64,000 bases of DNA from Rhodoferax sp. Its GTDB lineage: Bacteria > Pseudomonadota > Gammaproteobacteria > Burkholderiales > Burkholderiaceae_C. Within the stretch, counting starts at the first letter, position 1. Each line of letters begins with the position of its first letter. The stretch is from contig NZ_JAUSLE010000069.1 of the NCBI RefSeq assembly GCF_030646845.1, forward strand, positions 62,001-126,000. Direction: 5' to 3'. The translations under genes were made by a program, and so were the position numbers. Below are positions 9,069-18,243 of this stretch, piece by piece. A model generated the notes under the pieces. It saw nothing but the letters and a program-made list of their open reading frames with translations, searched no databases and was not told the DNA's origin.

Positions 9069-9662
9069 TTAAGATGCCACGGCAGGTGCCGCGTCTGCGG
9101 CCGGCTTCGCAGCAATCTTCTTCTTGCCAGGCGCGATCATCATGATCATCTGGCGCCCCTCGAGCTTGGGAAACTGCTCAATCACAATCAAATCACCCAA
9201 CTCACTCCGAATGCGATTCAGCAAAGCCATCCCGATTTCCTGGTGCGTAATTTCTCGCCCCCGAAACCGCAGCGTGATCTTGCACTTGTCACCTTCAGCC
9301 AAGAAACGCTTGATGTTGCGCATCTTGATGTTGTAGTCGCCGTCATCAGTCCCTGGCCGGAACTTGATTTCCTTGATCTCGATAACCGTCTGCTTGGCCT
9401 TCGCTTCCGCCGCCTTCTTTTGCTCCTGGTACTTGAACTTGCCGTAATCCATCAAACGACAGACCGGCGGAACCGCCGTGGCAGAAATTTCAACCAGGTC
9501 AACATCCAACTCACCGGCCATACGCAGGGCCTCGGTGAGACTAACGACGCCAAGTGGCTCGTTCTCAACTCCAGAGAGTCGAACATCCGGAGCCATGATT
9601 TCCCGGTTCAGGCGGTGTTTGCGTTCTTCGCGGTGACGGCGGTCACGAAATTCAGTAGCGAT
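9069..9662 (-). CDS. infC: Translation initiation factor IF-3 (ATC start codon)
   Basis: 197 aa. IF-3 prevents subunit joining and proofreads the start codon. The first in-frame ATG (9596) would cut off the conserved N-terminal stretch; reading upstream gives [20 protein letters not shown], beginning at an ATC codon at 9662 with AAGGA 8 nt before it and an in-frame TAA two codons upstream, so no ATG/GTG/TTG start is available for the full protein. In E. coli infC starts with AUU, and IF-3 represses its own non-standard start; the same autoregulation is expected here. N-domain about 1-85, linker, C-domain ending in an Ala/Lys-rich tail. Confidence 0.93.
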   Translation of the reverse strand: MATEFRDRRHREERKHRLNREIMAPDVRLSGVENEPLGVVSLTEALRMAGELDVDLVEISATAVPPVCRLMDYGKFKYQEQKKAAEAKAKQTVIEIKEIKFRPGTDDGDYNIKMRNIKRFLAEGDKCKITLRFRGREITHQEIGMALLNRIRSELGDLIVIEQFPKLEGRQMIMMIAPGKKKIAAKPAADAAPAVAS

Positions 9663-9684
9663 GGCTTAATCCTTCACAAATTCT

Positions 9685-9729
9685 GCTACGAAAAACGTAG
9701 CTAAAACCACTGTGTACGCGCTAGCAAAC
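9685..9729. repeat. Interspersed hairpin element, copy 2
   Basis: About 45 nt in the thrS-infC gap: hairpin GCTACGAAAAACGTAGC, a 17-nt spacer, then CGCTAGC. More divergent than other copies (spacer 3 nt short), but same position rules and arms. The hairpin sits 22 nt before the infC ATC codon. Confidence 0.5.
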
Positions 9730-9751
9730 TGCAATCCTGCTTGATATCAGC

Positions 9752-11677
9752 TTAGATAACAGACTTGTGAGTGATGTCGTCTGAAATTTTCTGCACGAAT
9801 GCATCAAGGGACATCACACCAAGGTCTTGACCACCTCGGGCGCGCACTGCAACGGTACCTGCTGCCTTCTCTTTATCGCCCACGACAAGGATATAAGGCA
9901 GCTTCTGCATTGAATGCTCGCGTATTTTATACGTAATTTTCTCGTTGCGCAGATCGGTCACAACCCTAAGCTCTTGATTTGGCAATGATTTCTTCAATTT
10001 CTCGACGATTTCGCGACAATAATCCGCCTGTGCATCAGTGATATTCAGCACCGCAACTTGCACCGGGGCCAGCCAGGCGGGCAATGCGCCTGCGCTTTCT
10101 TCAATCAAAATCCCGATAAAACGCTCCAGACTGCCCACGATCGCACGATGCAGCATGACCGGGCGGTGGCGGGCGCCGTCTTCTCCTACATATTCGGCAT
10201 CCAGCCGCTCGGGCATCGAGAAATCGACCTGGATCGTGCCACATTGCCAATGGCGGCCGATCGCATCTTTGAGTGTGTATTCGATCTTGGGGCCATAAAA
10301 AGCGCCCTCGCCCGGGGAAATTTCGTACTCGCATCCGGATGCGCGCAGGCTTTCAATCAATGCAGCTTCTGCCTTGTCCCATACTTCATCCGAGCCGATA
10401 CGCTGCTCAGGACGGGTGGCGATCTTGTAGATGATGTTCTTGAAACCAAAGTCGGTATAGACCTTCTGCAACAGGGCGGTGTAATCGACGCACTCCTGAA
10501 GAATCTGATCTTCAGTACAAAAAATATGGCCATCATCCTGCGTGAAACCACGCACCCGCATGATGCCGTGCAGCCCGCCCGAAGGCTCATTGCGGTGGCA
10601 CTGGCCAAACTCGCCGTAGCGTAGCGGCAGGTCACGGTAGCTCTTGATGCCCTGCTTGAAGATCAGGATGTGACCCGGACAATTCATCGGCTTGAGGGCG
10701 TATTCACGTTTTTCCGACTCGGTCGTGAACATGTTCTCGCGGTACTTGTCCCAATGGCCTGTCTTCTCCCACAGCGTCTTGTCGATGACTTGCGGGCCTT
10801 TGACCTCCTGGTAACCGTTATCGCGGTAGACCTGGCGCATGTACTGCTCAACCCCCTGCCAGAGCGTCCAGCCCTTGGGGTGCCAGAACACCAGTCCGGG
10901 CGCATGGTCGTCGATATGAAACAGGTCGAGTTCGCGCCCGAGTTTGCGGTGATCGCGCTTCTCGGCTTCTTCGAGCATCGTCAAGTGCTGCTGCAATTCG
11001 TCCTTCGTGGCCCAGGCCGTGCCGTAGATGCGCTGCAGCATTTCGTTGCGATGATCGCCGCGCCAATACGCTCCGGCAAGTTTCATCAGCTTGAAAAACT
11101 TGAGCTTGCCAGTGCTGGGCACATGCGGCCCGCGGCACAAGTCTTCGAACTTGCCTTCGCGGTAAAGCGAGACATCTTCGTTCGCAGGAATGCTGGCAAT
11201 GATCTCGGCCTTGTAGTGCTCGCCCAAGCCTTTGAAATAAGCCACGGCCTCGTCGCGAGGCAGTACACGCCGTGTCACTGGCTCATCTTTGGCAGCCAAT
11301 TCGACCATCTTCTTTTCGATGGCAATCAAGTCTTCAGGCGTAAAGGGACGCTTGTACGAAAAATCGTAGAAAAAGCCGTGCTCAATCACCGGGCCAATCG
11401 TCACCTGGGCGTCCGGGAACAATTCTTTGACGGCGTAAGCCAGCAAGTGGGCTGTCGAGTGCCGAATGACTTCCAGACCATCCGCATCCTTTGCCGTGAT
11501 GATGGACAGAGGACTATCGGCCTCAATCAGGTAACTGGTGTCAACCACCTTGCCGTCAACCTTGCCTGCCAGCGCCGCCTTTGCCAGTCCCGTGCCAATG
11601 GAGGCCGCCACTTCGGCCACCGTCACTGGACCAGCGAAATCGCGTTTGGAGCCGTCAGGAAGTGTGATTTGAATCAT
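9752..11677 (-). CDS. thrS: Threonyl-tRNA synthetase
   Basis: 641 aa from the ATG at 11677 ([10 protein letters not shown]), the standard ThrRS start; the frame runs 24 codons further upstream through a terminator hairpin and is not likely coding. TGS domain 1-62, editing domain with zinc-type HSTAH motif near residue 75, class II core with MNCPGH, DGHIFC and a C-terminal anticodon-binding domain (about 540-641). It charges tRNA-Thr and clears Ser-tRNA-Thr. No Shine-Dalgarno-like purine run is visible in the 25 nt before the ATG, and an intrinsic-terminator hairpin ends about 28 nt upstream, which points to leader control. Confidence 0.96.
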   Translation of the reverse strand: MIQITLPDGSKRDFAGPVTVAEVAASIGTGLAKAALAGKVDGKVVDTSYLIEADSPLSIITAKDADGLEVIRHSTAHLLAYAVKELFPDAQVTIGPVIEHGFFYDFSYKRPFTPEDLIAIEKKMVELAAKDEPVTRRVLPRDEAVAYFKGLGEHYKAEIIASIPANEDVSLYREGKFEDLCRGPHVPSTGKLKFFKLMKLAGAYWRGDHRNEMLQRIYGTAWATKDELQQHLTMLEEAEKRDHRKLGRELDLFHIDDHAPGLVFWHPKGWTLWQGVEQYMRQVYRDNGYQEVKGPQVIDKTLWEKTGHWDKYRENMFTTESEKREYALKPMNCPGHILIFKQGIKSYRDLPLRYGEFGQCHRNEPSGGLHGIMRVRGFTQDDGHIFCTEDQILQECVDYTALLQKVYTDFGFKNIIYKIATRPEQRIGSDEVWDKAEAALIESLRASGCEYEISPGEGAFYGPKIEYTLKDAIGRHWQCGTIQVDFSMPERLDAEYVGEDGARHRPVMLHRAIVGSLERFIGILIEESAGALPAWLAPVQVAVLNITDAQADYCREIVEKLKKSLPNQELRVVTDLRNEKITYKIREHSMQKLPYILVVGDKEKAAGTVAVRARGGQDLGVMSLDAFVQKISDDITHKSVI

Positions 11678-11703
11678 GATGAAAAACCAGAAAATGGGGG
11701 GAG

Positions 11704-11735
11704 CAAAACAAAAAGCGCGGAATCTGCCGCGCTTT
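11704..11735 (-). terminator. Terminator-like hairpin in the thrS leader
   Basis: On the minus strand AAAGCGCGG pairs with CCGCGCTTT around CAGATT and is followed by TTGTTTTG. It lies between the aceA terminator and the thrS start, so it cannot serve aceA alone; it may act as an attenuator on a thrS transcript begun further upstream (inference). Confidence 0.65.
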
Positions 11736-11784
11736 ACTATTAATTCCATAGCTACCAGCGCACAAGGCGCGCGGGCTAGCGGTC
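11736..11784. repeat. Interspersed hairpin element, copy 3
   Basis: 49 nt: ACTATTAATTCCATAGC, a 20-nt GC-rich spacer, GGGCTAGCGGTC. Directly adjoins the thrS leader hairpin. Confidence 0.7.
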
Positions 11785-11875
11785 TATAAGCTGCATAAAC
11801 TTGGTCATTGTAGTTCGCGGTGTCATAACCAGAATGCCTTTCTCGCTCTTGTTATCTCAGTCGATCGCCGAGTTT

Positions 11876-11920
11876 AACAAAAAGGGCCTGTGCCACCCCT
11901 TACAGAATGGCACAGGCCCT
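11876..11920 (-). terminator. aceA intrinsic terminator
   Basis: Minus strand: AGGGCCTGTGCCA pairs perfectly with TGGCACAGGCCCT, followed by TTTTTGTT. It lies 21 nt past the aceA stop codon. Confidence 0.92.
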
Positions 11921-11940
11921 CTTGTGATCAGCCTCGCGGC

Positions 11941-13260
11941 TTAGTGGAACTGCTCTTCTTCGGTGGAGCCGGTCAGCGCGGTCACGCTGGACTTGCCACC
12001 CTGAATCACGGTGGTCACTTCGTCGAAGTAACCGGTGCCCACTTCCTGCTGGTGCGACACGAAAGTGTAGCCACGGTCACGGGCTGCAAATTCAGGCTCT
12101 TGCACCTTCTCGACGTAGGCCGACATGCCGCGCTTGACGTAGTCTTGTGCCAAGTCGAACATGTTGTACCACATGGAGTGGATACCGGCCAAGGTGATGA
12201 ACTGGTACTTGTAACCCATGGCACCGAGTTCGCGCTGGAACTTGGCGATGGTCGCGTCGTCCAGGTTTTTCTTCCAGTTGAAGGAAGGCGAGCAGTTGTA
12301 AGCCAACATCTTGCCAGGGTGTTTGGCGTGCACGGCGTCGGCAAACTTCTTGGCAAATTCGAGGTCAGGCGTACCGGTTTCGCACCACACTAGATCAGCA
12401 TACTCAGCGTAAGCGACGGCGCGGGAGATGGCTTGGTCCATACCCTTCTTGGTCTTGTAGAAGCCTTCAGCGGTGCGCTCACCAGTCAGGAATGGCTTGT
12501 CGTTTTCGTCGTAGTCGCTGGTCAACAGATCAGCCGCTTCGGCATCGGTACGGGCGATCACCAACGTAGGCACGCCGCAAACGTCGGCAGCCATGCGGGC
12601 TGCAACCAGTTTCTGGATGGCTTCGGCAGTTGGCACCAACACTTTGCCGCCCATGTGGCCGCATTTCTTGACCGAAGCCAATTGGTCTTCCCAATGCACG
12701 CCAGCTGCGCCAGCCTTGATCATGGCCTTCATCAATTCAAACGCGTTCAACACGCCACCGAAACCGGCTTCTGCGTCGGCCACGATGGGCGCGAAGTTGT
12801 CGATGTAACCCTTGTCGCCAGCGTCAATGCCTTTGGAGTGCTGAATTTCATCGGCACGGCGGAAGGTGTTGTTGATGCGCTCCACCACGGTCGGCACCGA
12901 GTCCACTGGGTACAGGGACTGGTCGGGGTACATGGAAGCATAGGAATTATTGTCAGCAGCGACTTGCCAGCCGGACAGGTAGATGGCCTTGACGCCAGCT
13001 TTGACCTGCTGCATGGCTTGGCCACCGGTCAACGCGCCCAGGCAATTGACGTAGGGCTCGGTGTTCACCAGATTCCAGAGCTTTTCAGCGCCGCGGCGGG
13101 CCAGGGTGTGCTCAATGGGGAAGGAACCGCGCAGGCGCACGACGTCAGCAGCGCTGTAACCGCGTTTGATGCCTTTCCAGCGGGGGTTGGTGGCCCAGTC
13201 TTTTTCCAGGGCGGCGATTTGTTGCTCGCGGCTCAATTGTTCGGTGACAGTCTTCGGCAT
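11941..13260 (-). CDS. aceA: Isocitrate lyase
   Basis: 439 aa. Splits isocitrate into glyoxylate and succinate in the glyoxylate bypass, allowing growth on acetate and fatty acids. The catalytic loop is present as [14 protein letters not shown] (about residues 200-213), with WEDQ and the late NCSPSFNW motif that closes on the substrate. Ribosome-binding site AAGGAG lies 9 nt before the ATG. The gene stands alone: strong terminator behind, and an AT-rich promoter region with two 18-bp palindromes ahead. Malate synthase is not in this window. Confidence 0.97.
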   Translation of the reverse strand: MPKTVTEQLSREQQIAALEKDWATNPRWKGIKRGYSAADVVRLRGSFPIEHTLARRGAEKLWNLVNTEPYVNCLGALTGGQAMQQVKAGVKAIYLSGWQVAADNNSYASMYPDQSLYPVDSVPTVVERINNTFRRADEIQHSKGIDAGDKGYIDNFAPIVADAEAGFGGVLNAFELMKAMIKAGAAGVHWEDQLASVKKCGHMGGKVLVPTAEAIQKLVAARMAADVCGVPTLVIARTDAEAADLLTSDYDENDKPFLTGERTAEGFYKTKKGMDQAISRAVAYAEYADLVWCETGTPDLEFAKKFADAVHAKHPGKMLAYNCSPSFNWKKNLDDATIAKFQRELGAMGYKYQFITLAGIHSMWYNMFDLAQDYVKRGMSAYVEKVQEPEFAARDRGYTFVSHQQEVGTGYFDEVTTVIQGGKSSVTALTGSTEEEQFH

Positions 13261-13333
13261 GAGATCACTCCTTAAGTTGATAAAACAGTCTGCACCGGTC
13301 GCTGTTCAAGATCGGTGTCGATGGGTTGATTCT

Positions 13334-13381
13334 AAGTCTTCTATAAGACTTATTTTAAATCTTATGTCTTATAGAAGACAT
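13334..13381 (-). promoter_or_regulatory. Twin palindromic operator candidates upstream of aceA
   Basis: Two 18-bp palindromes: AAGTCTTCTATAAGACTT (13334-13351) and ATGTCTTATAGAAGACAT (13364-13381). Arms are 7 bp, spacers are CTAT and ATAG (complements), and centres are exactly 30 bp apart, i.e. on one DNA face. They sit about 75-120 bp before the aceA ATG. A further palindrome GTGAAA-N7-TTTCAC lies at 13429-13447. The binding protein is unknown. Confidence 0.6.
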
Positions 13382-13553
13382 AAATTAAATTAAATAAAAT
13401 CAATGACTTACAGATTTCAGTTCGCAATGTGAAAACATATTTTTCACTTTGAGAAAAAATGCCGCGATGCAGCAATCAAATTTTTTACAAAATGAAATTT
13501 CGTTTCCGTCATGTGAAAAATGACCCCGTAGCTCTTCGGCAGAAGATCACATC

Positions 13554-15041
13554 TCAGACCGGACTGTCGATTCGTATCCAGGTGGTTTTGGTTTCGGTGT
13601 ATTTGTCAAAAGCATGGAGCGACTTGTCGCGCCCGATGCCGCTCTGCCGGAAGCCACCAAATGGCACCGTGATGTCGTCTTCGTCATACTGATTGACATG
13701 TACCGTTCCGGCTCGCAAGGCGCGTGCAACACCGTGCGCCTTGTTGATGTCGCGCGTCCAAACGGCCGCCTGCAGCCCGTACACGCTTTGGTTGGACTGG
13801 CGGACCACATCGGAGGCGTCGGTAAACGAAAGCACAGAAAGAACCGGGCCAAAAATCTCTTCCCGTGCAATCGTCATGTCATTGCGTACGCCGTCAAAAA
13901 TGGTGGGCTGAACGTAGTACCCCCCCGTCTCCTGCAGCGCTTGCTCACCGCCGGCCAGCAACCTGGCGCCTTCGCTCATGCCGCTCTCGATGTAGCGCAA
14001 CACGGTGTTCATCTGCGTTTGATCGACGATCGCGCCCATGATGGTGGCCTTGTCCAGCGGATTGCCTGGCGCATAGGCGGGCACGAGCTTCAGCGCTTTC
14101 TCCAGGAATTGCTCCTTGATGCTCTCCTCCACAAAAAGCCGCGAGGGGGCGTTGCAGCTTTCTCCCTGGTTGAAGAAAATACTGCCCACGGCGGCCTCCA
14201 CCGCTTTGTCCAGGTTCGGACAATCGGCAAAAACAATGTTGGGAGACTTGCCGCCGAGTTCGGTCCACGCTCGCTTGAGGTTGCTTTGTCCCGCCATCAC
14301 GTGGATCTGCTTGCCCACCCGGGTGGAGCCGGTGAAAGCAATGCAGTCCACATCCATGTGCAGCGCCAAAGGCGAACCCGCCTCCGGGCCATAGCCTGTC
14401 ACCACATTGAACACGCCGGGTGGAATACCCGCTTCCAGTGCCAGATCAGCCATGCGCAACGCAGTCAACGGTGATTTCTCGCTGGGCTTGAGCACCACCG
14501 AGTTGCCCGCGGCCAGGGCGGGCGCAATCTTCCACGATGCCATGATCATCGGGTAGTTCCACGGCACGATCACGCCCACCACACCGACAGGCCCGCGTGT
14601 GATGAGCGCCAGCGCCGTGCTGGCCGTCGGGGCGATTTCGTCATAAATCTTGTCCACCGCCTCTCCGTACCACCGGATGCAATTCGCCGCGCTGTTGACA
14701 TCGACGGCGCGGGCGTACTTGACGGGCTTGCCCATGTCCAGCGTTTCGGTGAGCGCCAACTCGTCCCCATGGGCCAGCAACAAGTCAGCAAAACGGATCA
14801 TGATGCGCTTGCGCTGCGCCGGAGCAAGGCCACACCAGCGTCGGTCTTCAAACGCGTCCCGTGCCGCAGCAACGGCAGCATTCACGTCGGCCTCGCCGCA
14901 CCGCGCCACCGTCGTCAACAGGCGTCCATCCACGGGGGAAATGCAGTCAAAGGCCTCGCCGCTTACGGCGTGAACCCGCTTGCCATTGATGAGTGAGCGA
15001 CCGTCAAACTGCAATTTTTGGGGGGCATCTTCGTTCTTCAT
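13554..15041 (-). CDS. puuC: Aldehyde dehydrogenase, gamma-glutamyl-aminobutyraldehyde type
   Basis: 495 aa, NAD(P)-dependent ALDH superfamily. Motifs: VIVPWNYPMIMASWK and KPSEKSP for cofactor, FTGSTRVGK Rossmann glycine, catalytic Glu in ELGGKSPN, and catalytic Cys in FFNQGESCNAPSR. The nearest family is PuuC/AldH, which oxidises gamma-glutamyl-gamma-aminobutyraldehyde during putrescine breakdown; its place 37 nt after potI in an operon with potGHI and a PuuA-type synthetase supports that. The substrate is inferred from context, since related ALDHs (betaine aldehyde, aminobutyraldehyde) look similar. A convincing terminator was not seen after the stop. Confidence 0.87.
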   Translation of the reverse strand: MKNEDAPQKLQFDGRSLINGKRVHAVSGEAFDCISPVDGRLLTTVARCGEADVNAAVAAARDAFEDRRWCGLAPAQRKRIMIRFADLLLAHGDELALTETLDMGKPVKYARAVDVNSAANCIRWYGEAVDKIYDEIAPTASTALALITRGPVGVVGVIVPWNYPMIMASWKIAPALAAGNSVVLKPSEKSPLTALRMADLALEAGIPPGVFNVVTGYGPEAGSPLALHMDVDCIAFTGSTRVGKQIHVMAGQSNLKRAWTELGGKSPNIVFADCPNLDKAVEAAVGSIFFNQGESCNAPSRLFVEESIKEQFLEKALKLVPAYAPGNPLDKATIMGAIVDQTQMNTVLRYIESGMSEGARLLAGGEQALQETGGYYVQPTIFDGVRNDMTIAREEIFGPVLSVLSFTDASDVVRQSNQSVYGLQAAVWTRDINKAHGVARALRAGTVHVNQYDEDDITVPFGGFRQSGIGRDKSLHAFDKYTETKTTWIRIDSPV

Positions 15042-15078
15042 TCATGGCTCCACTACAGACTCGAAAAACTTGACAAAA

Positions 15079-15924
15079 TCAGGCGCCGGCGCTCCTGAAC
15101 GCCGCCGACATCTCTTGCGCACGTCTGCGCTGCGCACGCGCGATCCAGACACTTGCAAAGACCACCACAATGCTGACAACAGCAACAGTCAGGGTCGCCA
15201 CCGTGTTGACACTGGGACTCAGCCCCAGGCGGGCACGACTGAAAATAGTGATTGGCATGGTGGTGGAACCCGGCCCCGACAGGAAAGAAGAGAGCACCAC
15301 ATCGTCCAGCGACAAGGTGAATGTCAAAAGCCAGGCCGAACCGATGGCTTGCGAAATCACCGGCAGCGTCACCAGAAAGAACACTTGCCACGGGCGGCAG
15401 CCCAAGTCTTGTGCCGCCTCTTCCAGTTGGGGATTCATCTCCTGCAGCCGCGACTGCACCACCACAGTGGCATACGCCATGCCCAGCAAGGTATGGCCGA
15501 ACCAGATCGTCATCAGGCCACGATCCGGGAAGCCAAAGGTGCGCTGGACCGACACCAGCATCAGCAGCAAGGACAAGCCGATGATCACCTCCGGCATGAC
15601 GAGCGGCGAATTAACCATGCCGACGAAGAGCGTTCGGCCGGGAAAGCGCTTGAACCGGGTCAGGGCCAACGCGGCCAAGGTGCCGAGAACCACCGACGCA
15701 CAGGCCGTCAGGAACGCAATCCCCAGCGACAGCTTGAAGCCGGCAATGATCTCGACGTCGTCGGCCAGAGCTTCATACCAGCGCAACGACCACCCTCCCC
15801 AACTCGTGACCATTGGACTGCTATTGAAGCTGAGCAGAATAAGCGTCAGGATAGGAAGATAGAGGAAAACAAAGACCGCACCCAGCCATATCCTCGACGT
15901 CACCCGACCGGCATTGACCTTCAT
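15079..15924 (-). CDS. potI: Putrescine/spermidine ABC transporter permease (PotI/PotC-like)
   Basis: 281 aa with about six membrane segments. The first is near residues 10-30 (LGAVFVFLYLPILTLILLSF) and the EAA cytoplasmic loop reads EEAAQDLGCRPWQVFFLVTLP. It is an inner-membrane channel subunit of a polyamine importer, pairing with PotH and powered by PotG. It overlaps potH by 4 nt (ATGA). Similarity of type does not fix whether putrescine, spermidine or both are moved. Confidence 0.88.
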   Translation of the reverse strand: MKVNAGRVTSRIWLGAVFVFLYLPILTLILLSFNSSPMVTSWGGWSLRWYEALADDVEIIAGFKLSLGIAFLTACASVVLGTLAALALTRFKRFPGRTLFVGMVNSPLVMPEVIIGLSLLLMLVSVQRTFGFPDRGLMTIWFGHTLLGMAYATVVVQSRLQEMNPQLEEAAQDLGCRPWQVFFLVTLPVISQAIGSAWLLTFTLSLDDVVLSSFLSGPGSTTMPITIFSRARLGLSPSVNTVATLTVAVVSIVVVFASVWIARAQRRRAQEMSAAFRSAGA

Positions 15925-16847
15925 GGGCGCCCTCCTGCTGAGTTTTCAGCCTGGTACTTGTTGAACAGGGCGAGCGGAACAATGATGAGCAAAACCATGA
16001 CCACGGCCACCGTGGCGGCCATGGGCCAGTCGTTGTTGCTGAAAAACTCATCCCACAAGACACGGCCAATCATCAGGGTCTGCGGCCCCCCCAGCAATTC
16101 TGGAATCACGAACTCTCCCACACAGGGGATGAATACCAGCATCGAACCGGCCACAATCCCGCTCCTGGAAAGAGGGACCGTAATCCGCCAGAACGCCTGC
16201 CACGGCGTGGCACCGAGATCCTGCGCTGCCTCCAGCAATCGCAAGTCCATTTTGACGAGATTGGCATACAAAGGGAGAATCATGAATGGGAGATAGGTGT
16301 ACACCATCCCCAGGACCAGAGAGAACGGTGTGTTCATCATCTTGACGGGCTCCGAAATCAGACCCAGCCAGATCGCCAAATTATTGAAAACGCCGTTGTC
16401 GGCCAACAGCATCTTCCATGCGTACACACGTAGCAGGAAAGATGTCCAGAACGGCAACATCACCAGCATGAGCAAGGCCGGGCGCCTGTCCGCCGGACTT
16501 CGTGCCATGAAGTAGGCGAAAGGATAAGCAATCAGAAGGCAAATCCCGGTGGTAATGCCCGCGAACTTCAGTGAGCTGAGGTAGGTTTCAAGGTAGAGGT
16601 CGTCCAGGGCAATATAAATGTAGTTACCGAGCTTGATGTTGATCTGGAGGACGCCATCGACCCAAACAAACAGGTCTTTGAACACCACGTTGTCCATTTC
16701 GGACACGCTGATCTTGAAGACAACCAGGAACGGCAACAAGAAGAAGACGAGAAGGAACACCAGCGGAATGCCAATTACGGCTTGTCGGCCCCACGCTCCC
16801 GTGAGCTTGTCGCGCAGAGAGGGCACTGGCGAAGCGGACGCGGTCAT
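15921..16847 (-). CDS. potH: Putrescine/spermidine ABC transporter permease (PotH/PotB-like)
   Basis: 308 aa. Cytosolic N-terminus, first membrane helix about residues 20-45 (IGIPLVFLLVFFLLPFLVVF), a long periplasmic loop, then five helices. The EAA loop is LEAAQDLGATPWQAFWRITVP. Starts 7 nt after potG and overlaps potI by 4 nt. No periplasmic binding protein gene (potF) accompanies these genes within the window. Confidence 0.88.
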   Translation of the reverse strand: MTASASPVPSLRDKLTGAWGRQAVIGIPLVFLLVFFLLPFLVVFKISVSEMDNVVFKDLFVWVDGVLQINIKLGNYIYIALDDLYLETYLSSLKFAGITTGICLLIAYPFAYFMARSPADRRPALLMLVMLPFWTSFLLRVYAWKMLLADNGVFNNLAIWLGLISEPVKMMNTPFSLVLGMVYTYLPFMILPLYANLVKMDLRLLEAAQDLGATPWQAFWRITVPLSRSGIVAGSMLVFIPCVGEFVIPELLGGPQTLMIGRVLWDEFFSNNDWPMAATVAVVMVLLIIVPLALFNKYQAENSAGGRP

Positions 16848-16854
16848 GGCGCTT

Positions 16855-18030
16855 TCACCTTGTCAAAACCACGACATCACTGCCGTACCACCACACATGC
16901 ACATGATCGCCCCATGTGAGATGGGTGGCATCGTGCCTGGCATCATTGGTATGCGTCACATTGACGACGCTGGTGCCACCGTCAATCTGAACGTGATAGG
17001 TGGTGAGACTGCCCAGGTAGGCCAAGTCCTTGATGACCCCCTGCACCATGTTGAAGCCGACTTGTTCCGGTGACTCCTGCTCGTCACTGCGGGGAGGCCC
17101 CGGCTGAATGCTCATTTTTTCGGGGCGCACAGCGACATGTACCGACATGCCACTTGTCCCTGTGATGCCGTGGCTCACGTAATGCCGGCATTCGGGTGAG
17201 GTAATGATGACGTGATCAGGTTCATCCACATCAACCGTACCCTGGAACAAATTGACACTGCCGATAAAGTCAGCGACAAAGCGGCAGTTCGGTGTTTCAT
17301 AGATCTCGGGCGGCTTCCCGATTTGCAGAATCTTGCCTTCACTCATCACGCCGATTCGCGTGGCCATCGTCATGGCCTCTTCCTGATCGTGCGTCACCAT
17401 GACGCAGGTCACACCCACCTGCTCGATGATGTCCACCAATTCAAGCTGGGTTCTCTTGCGCAGCTTCGCGTCCAGCGCAGCGAGCGGTTCGTCAAGCAAC
17501 AACAACTGAGGGCGCTTGGCCAGACTGCGCGCCAGTGCCACCCGCTGCTGCTGTCCACCCGAGAGCTGATGTGGCTTGCGTTTCGCATAGGGCTTCAGTT
17601 GTACCAGCGCCAGCATTTGTTCAACGCGCGCTTCAATTTCCGCCTTGGGCAGGTGATCCCGTCTCAAGCCGAACGCAATGTTGTCCCACACGCTGAGATG
17701 GGGGAACAGCGCATAGTTCTGGAACATCATGTTGACCGGGCGCTCGTACGGCGCGAGTCCGACAACATCCCGACCGGCCAACATGATCTGGCCACTCGTC
17801 GGCACCTCAAATCCCGCCAGCATGCGCAGCAGCGTGGACTTGCCACAGCCGGAGGAGCCCAGCAATGCAAAAATCTCACCCTGCTGGATGTCCAGGGAAA
17901 CGTCGTCCACGGCAAACACATCATCGAATTTCTTGACGACGCGTTTGATCTGCAGAAACGGCGCTGCAACCTGCGGTCCATTGCCTTCTGTATGCATGTC
18001 CATCAACCTGTCTTCCAATGCAATGTCCAA
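16855..18030 (-). CDS. potG: Putrescine/spermidine ABC transporter ATP-binding protein
   Basis: 391 aa. Walker A GSSGCGKST at 58-66, signature LSGGQQQRVALARSL, Walker B LLLLDEPLAALD, H-loop VTHDQEEA. The C-terminal third is a TOBE regulatory domain, as in PotA/PotG. It energises the PotH-PotI channel. It begins 213 nt after the PuuA-like gene; that gap shows no terminator or open reading frame of note, so read-through from puuA is possible. Confidence 0.9.
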   Translation of the reverse strand: MDIALEDRLMDMHTEGNGPQVAAPFLQIKRVVKKFDDVFAVDDVSLDIQQGEIFALLGSSGCGKSTLLRMLAGFEVPTSGQIMLAGRDVVGLAPYERPVNMMFQNYALFPHLSVWDNIAFGLRRDHLPKAEIEARVEQMLALVQLKPYAKRKPHQLSGGQQQRVALARSLAKRPQLLLLDEPLAALDAKLRKRTQLELVDIIEQVGVTCVMVTHDQEEAMTMATRIGVMSEGKILQIGKPPEIYETPNCRFVADFIGSVNLFQGTVDVDEPDHVIITSPECRHYVSHGITGTSGMSVHVAVRPEKMSIQPGPPRSDEQESPEQVGFNMVQGVIKDLAYLGSLTTYHVQIDGGTSVVNVTHTNDARHDATHLTWGDHVHVWWYGSDVVVLTR

Positions 18031-18243
18031 CTCATTACCCCGGCAAATGAATCAACCAAATTAAAAAAGCAGGAATGGTAACTCCCTGCGGCGGCCTCTA
18101 CCCCTCCCCCGCTTGGCCGACAACTGCGCCGACGGGAGCCCGGTTGTCAGCAAGTCGCTGGTGCGCTGAGGCCTGGCCGCTGGGGATGGATGGCATCGGC
18201 CGCTCTTTTCAATAGTCCTTCCGGTCCGCGCACGACCCGGCAA

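Noticed and set aside
18031..18243. Missing potF between puuA and potG
   Set aside because: The 213-bp gap has no open frame resembling a binding protein or its remnant.
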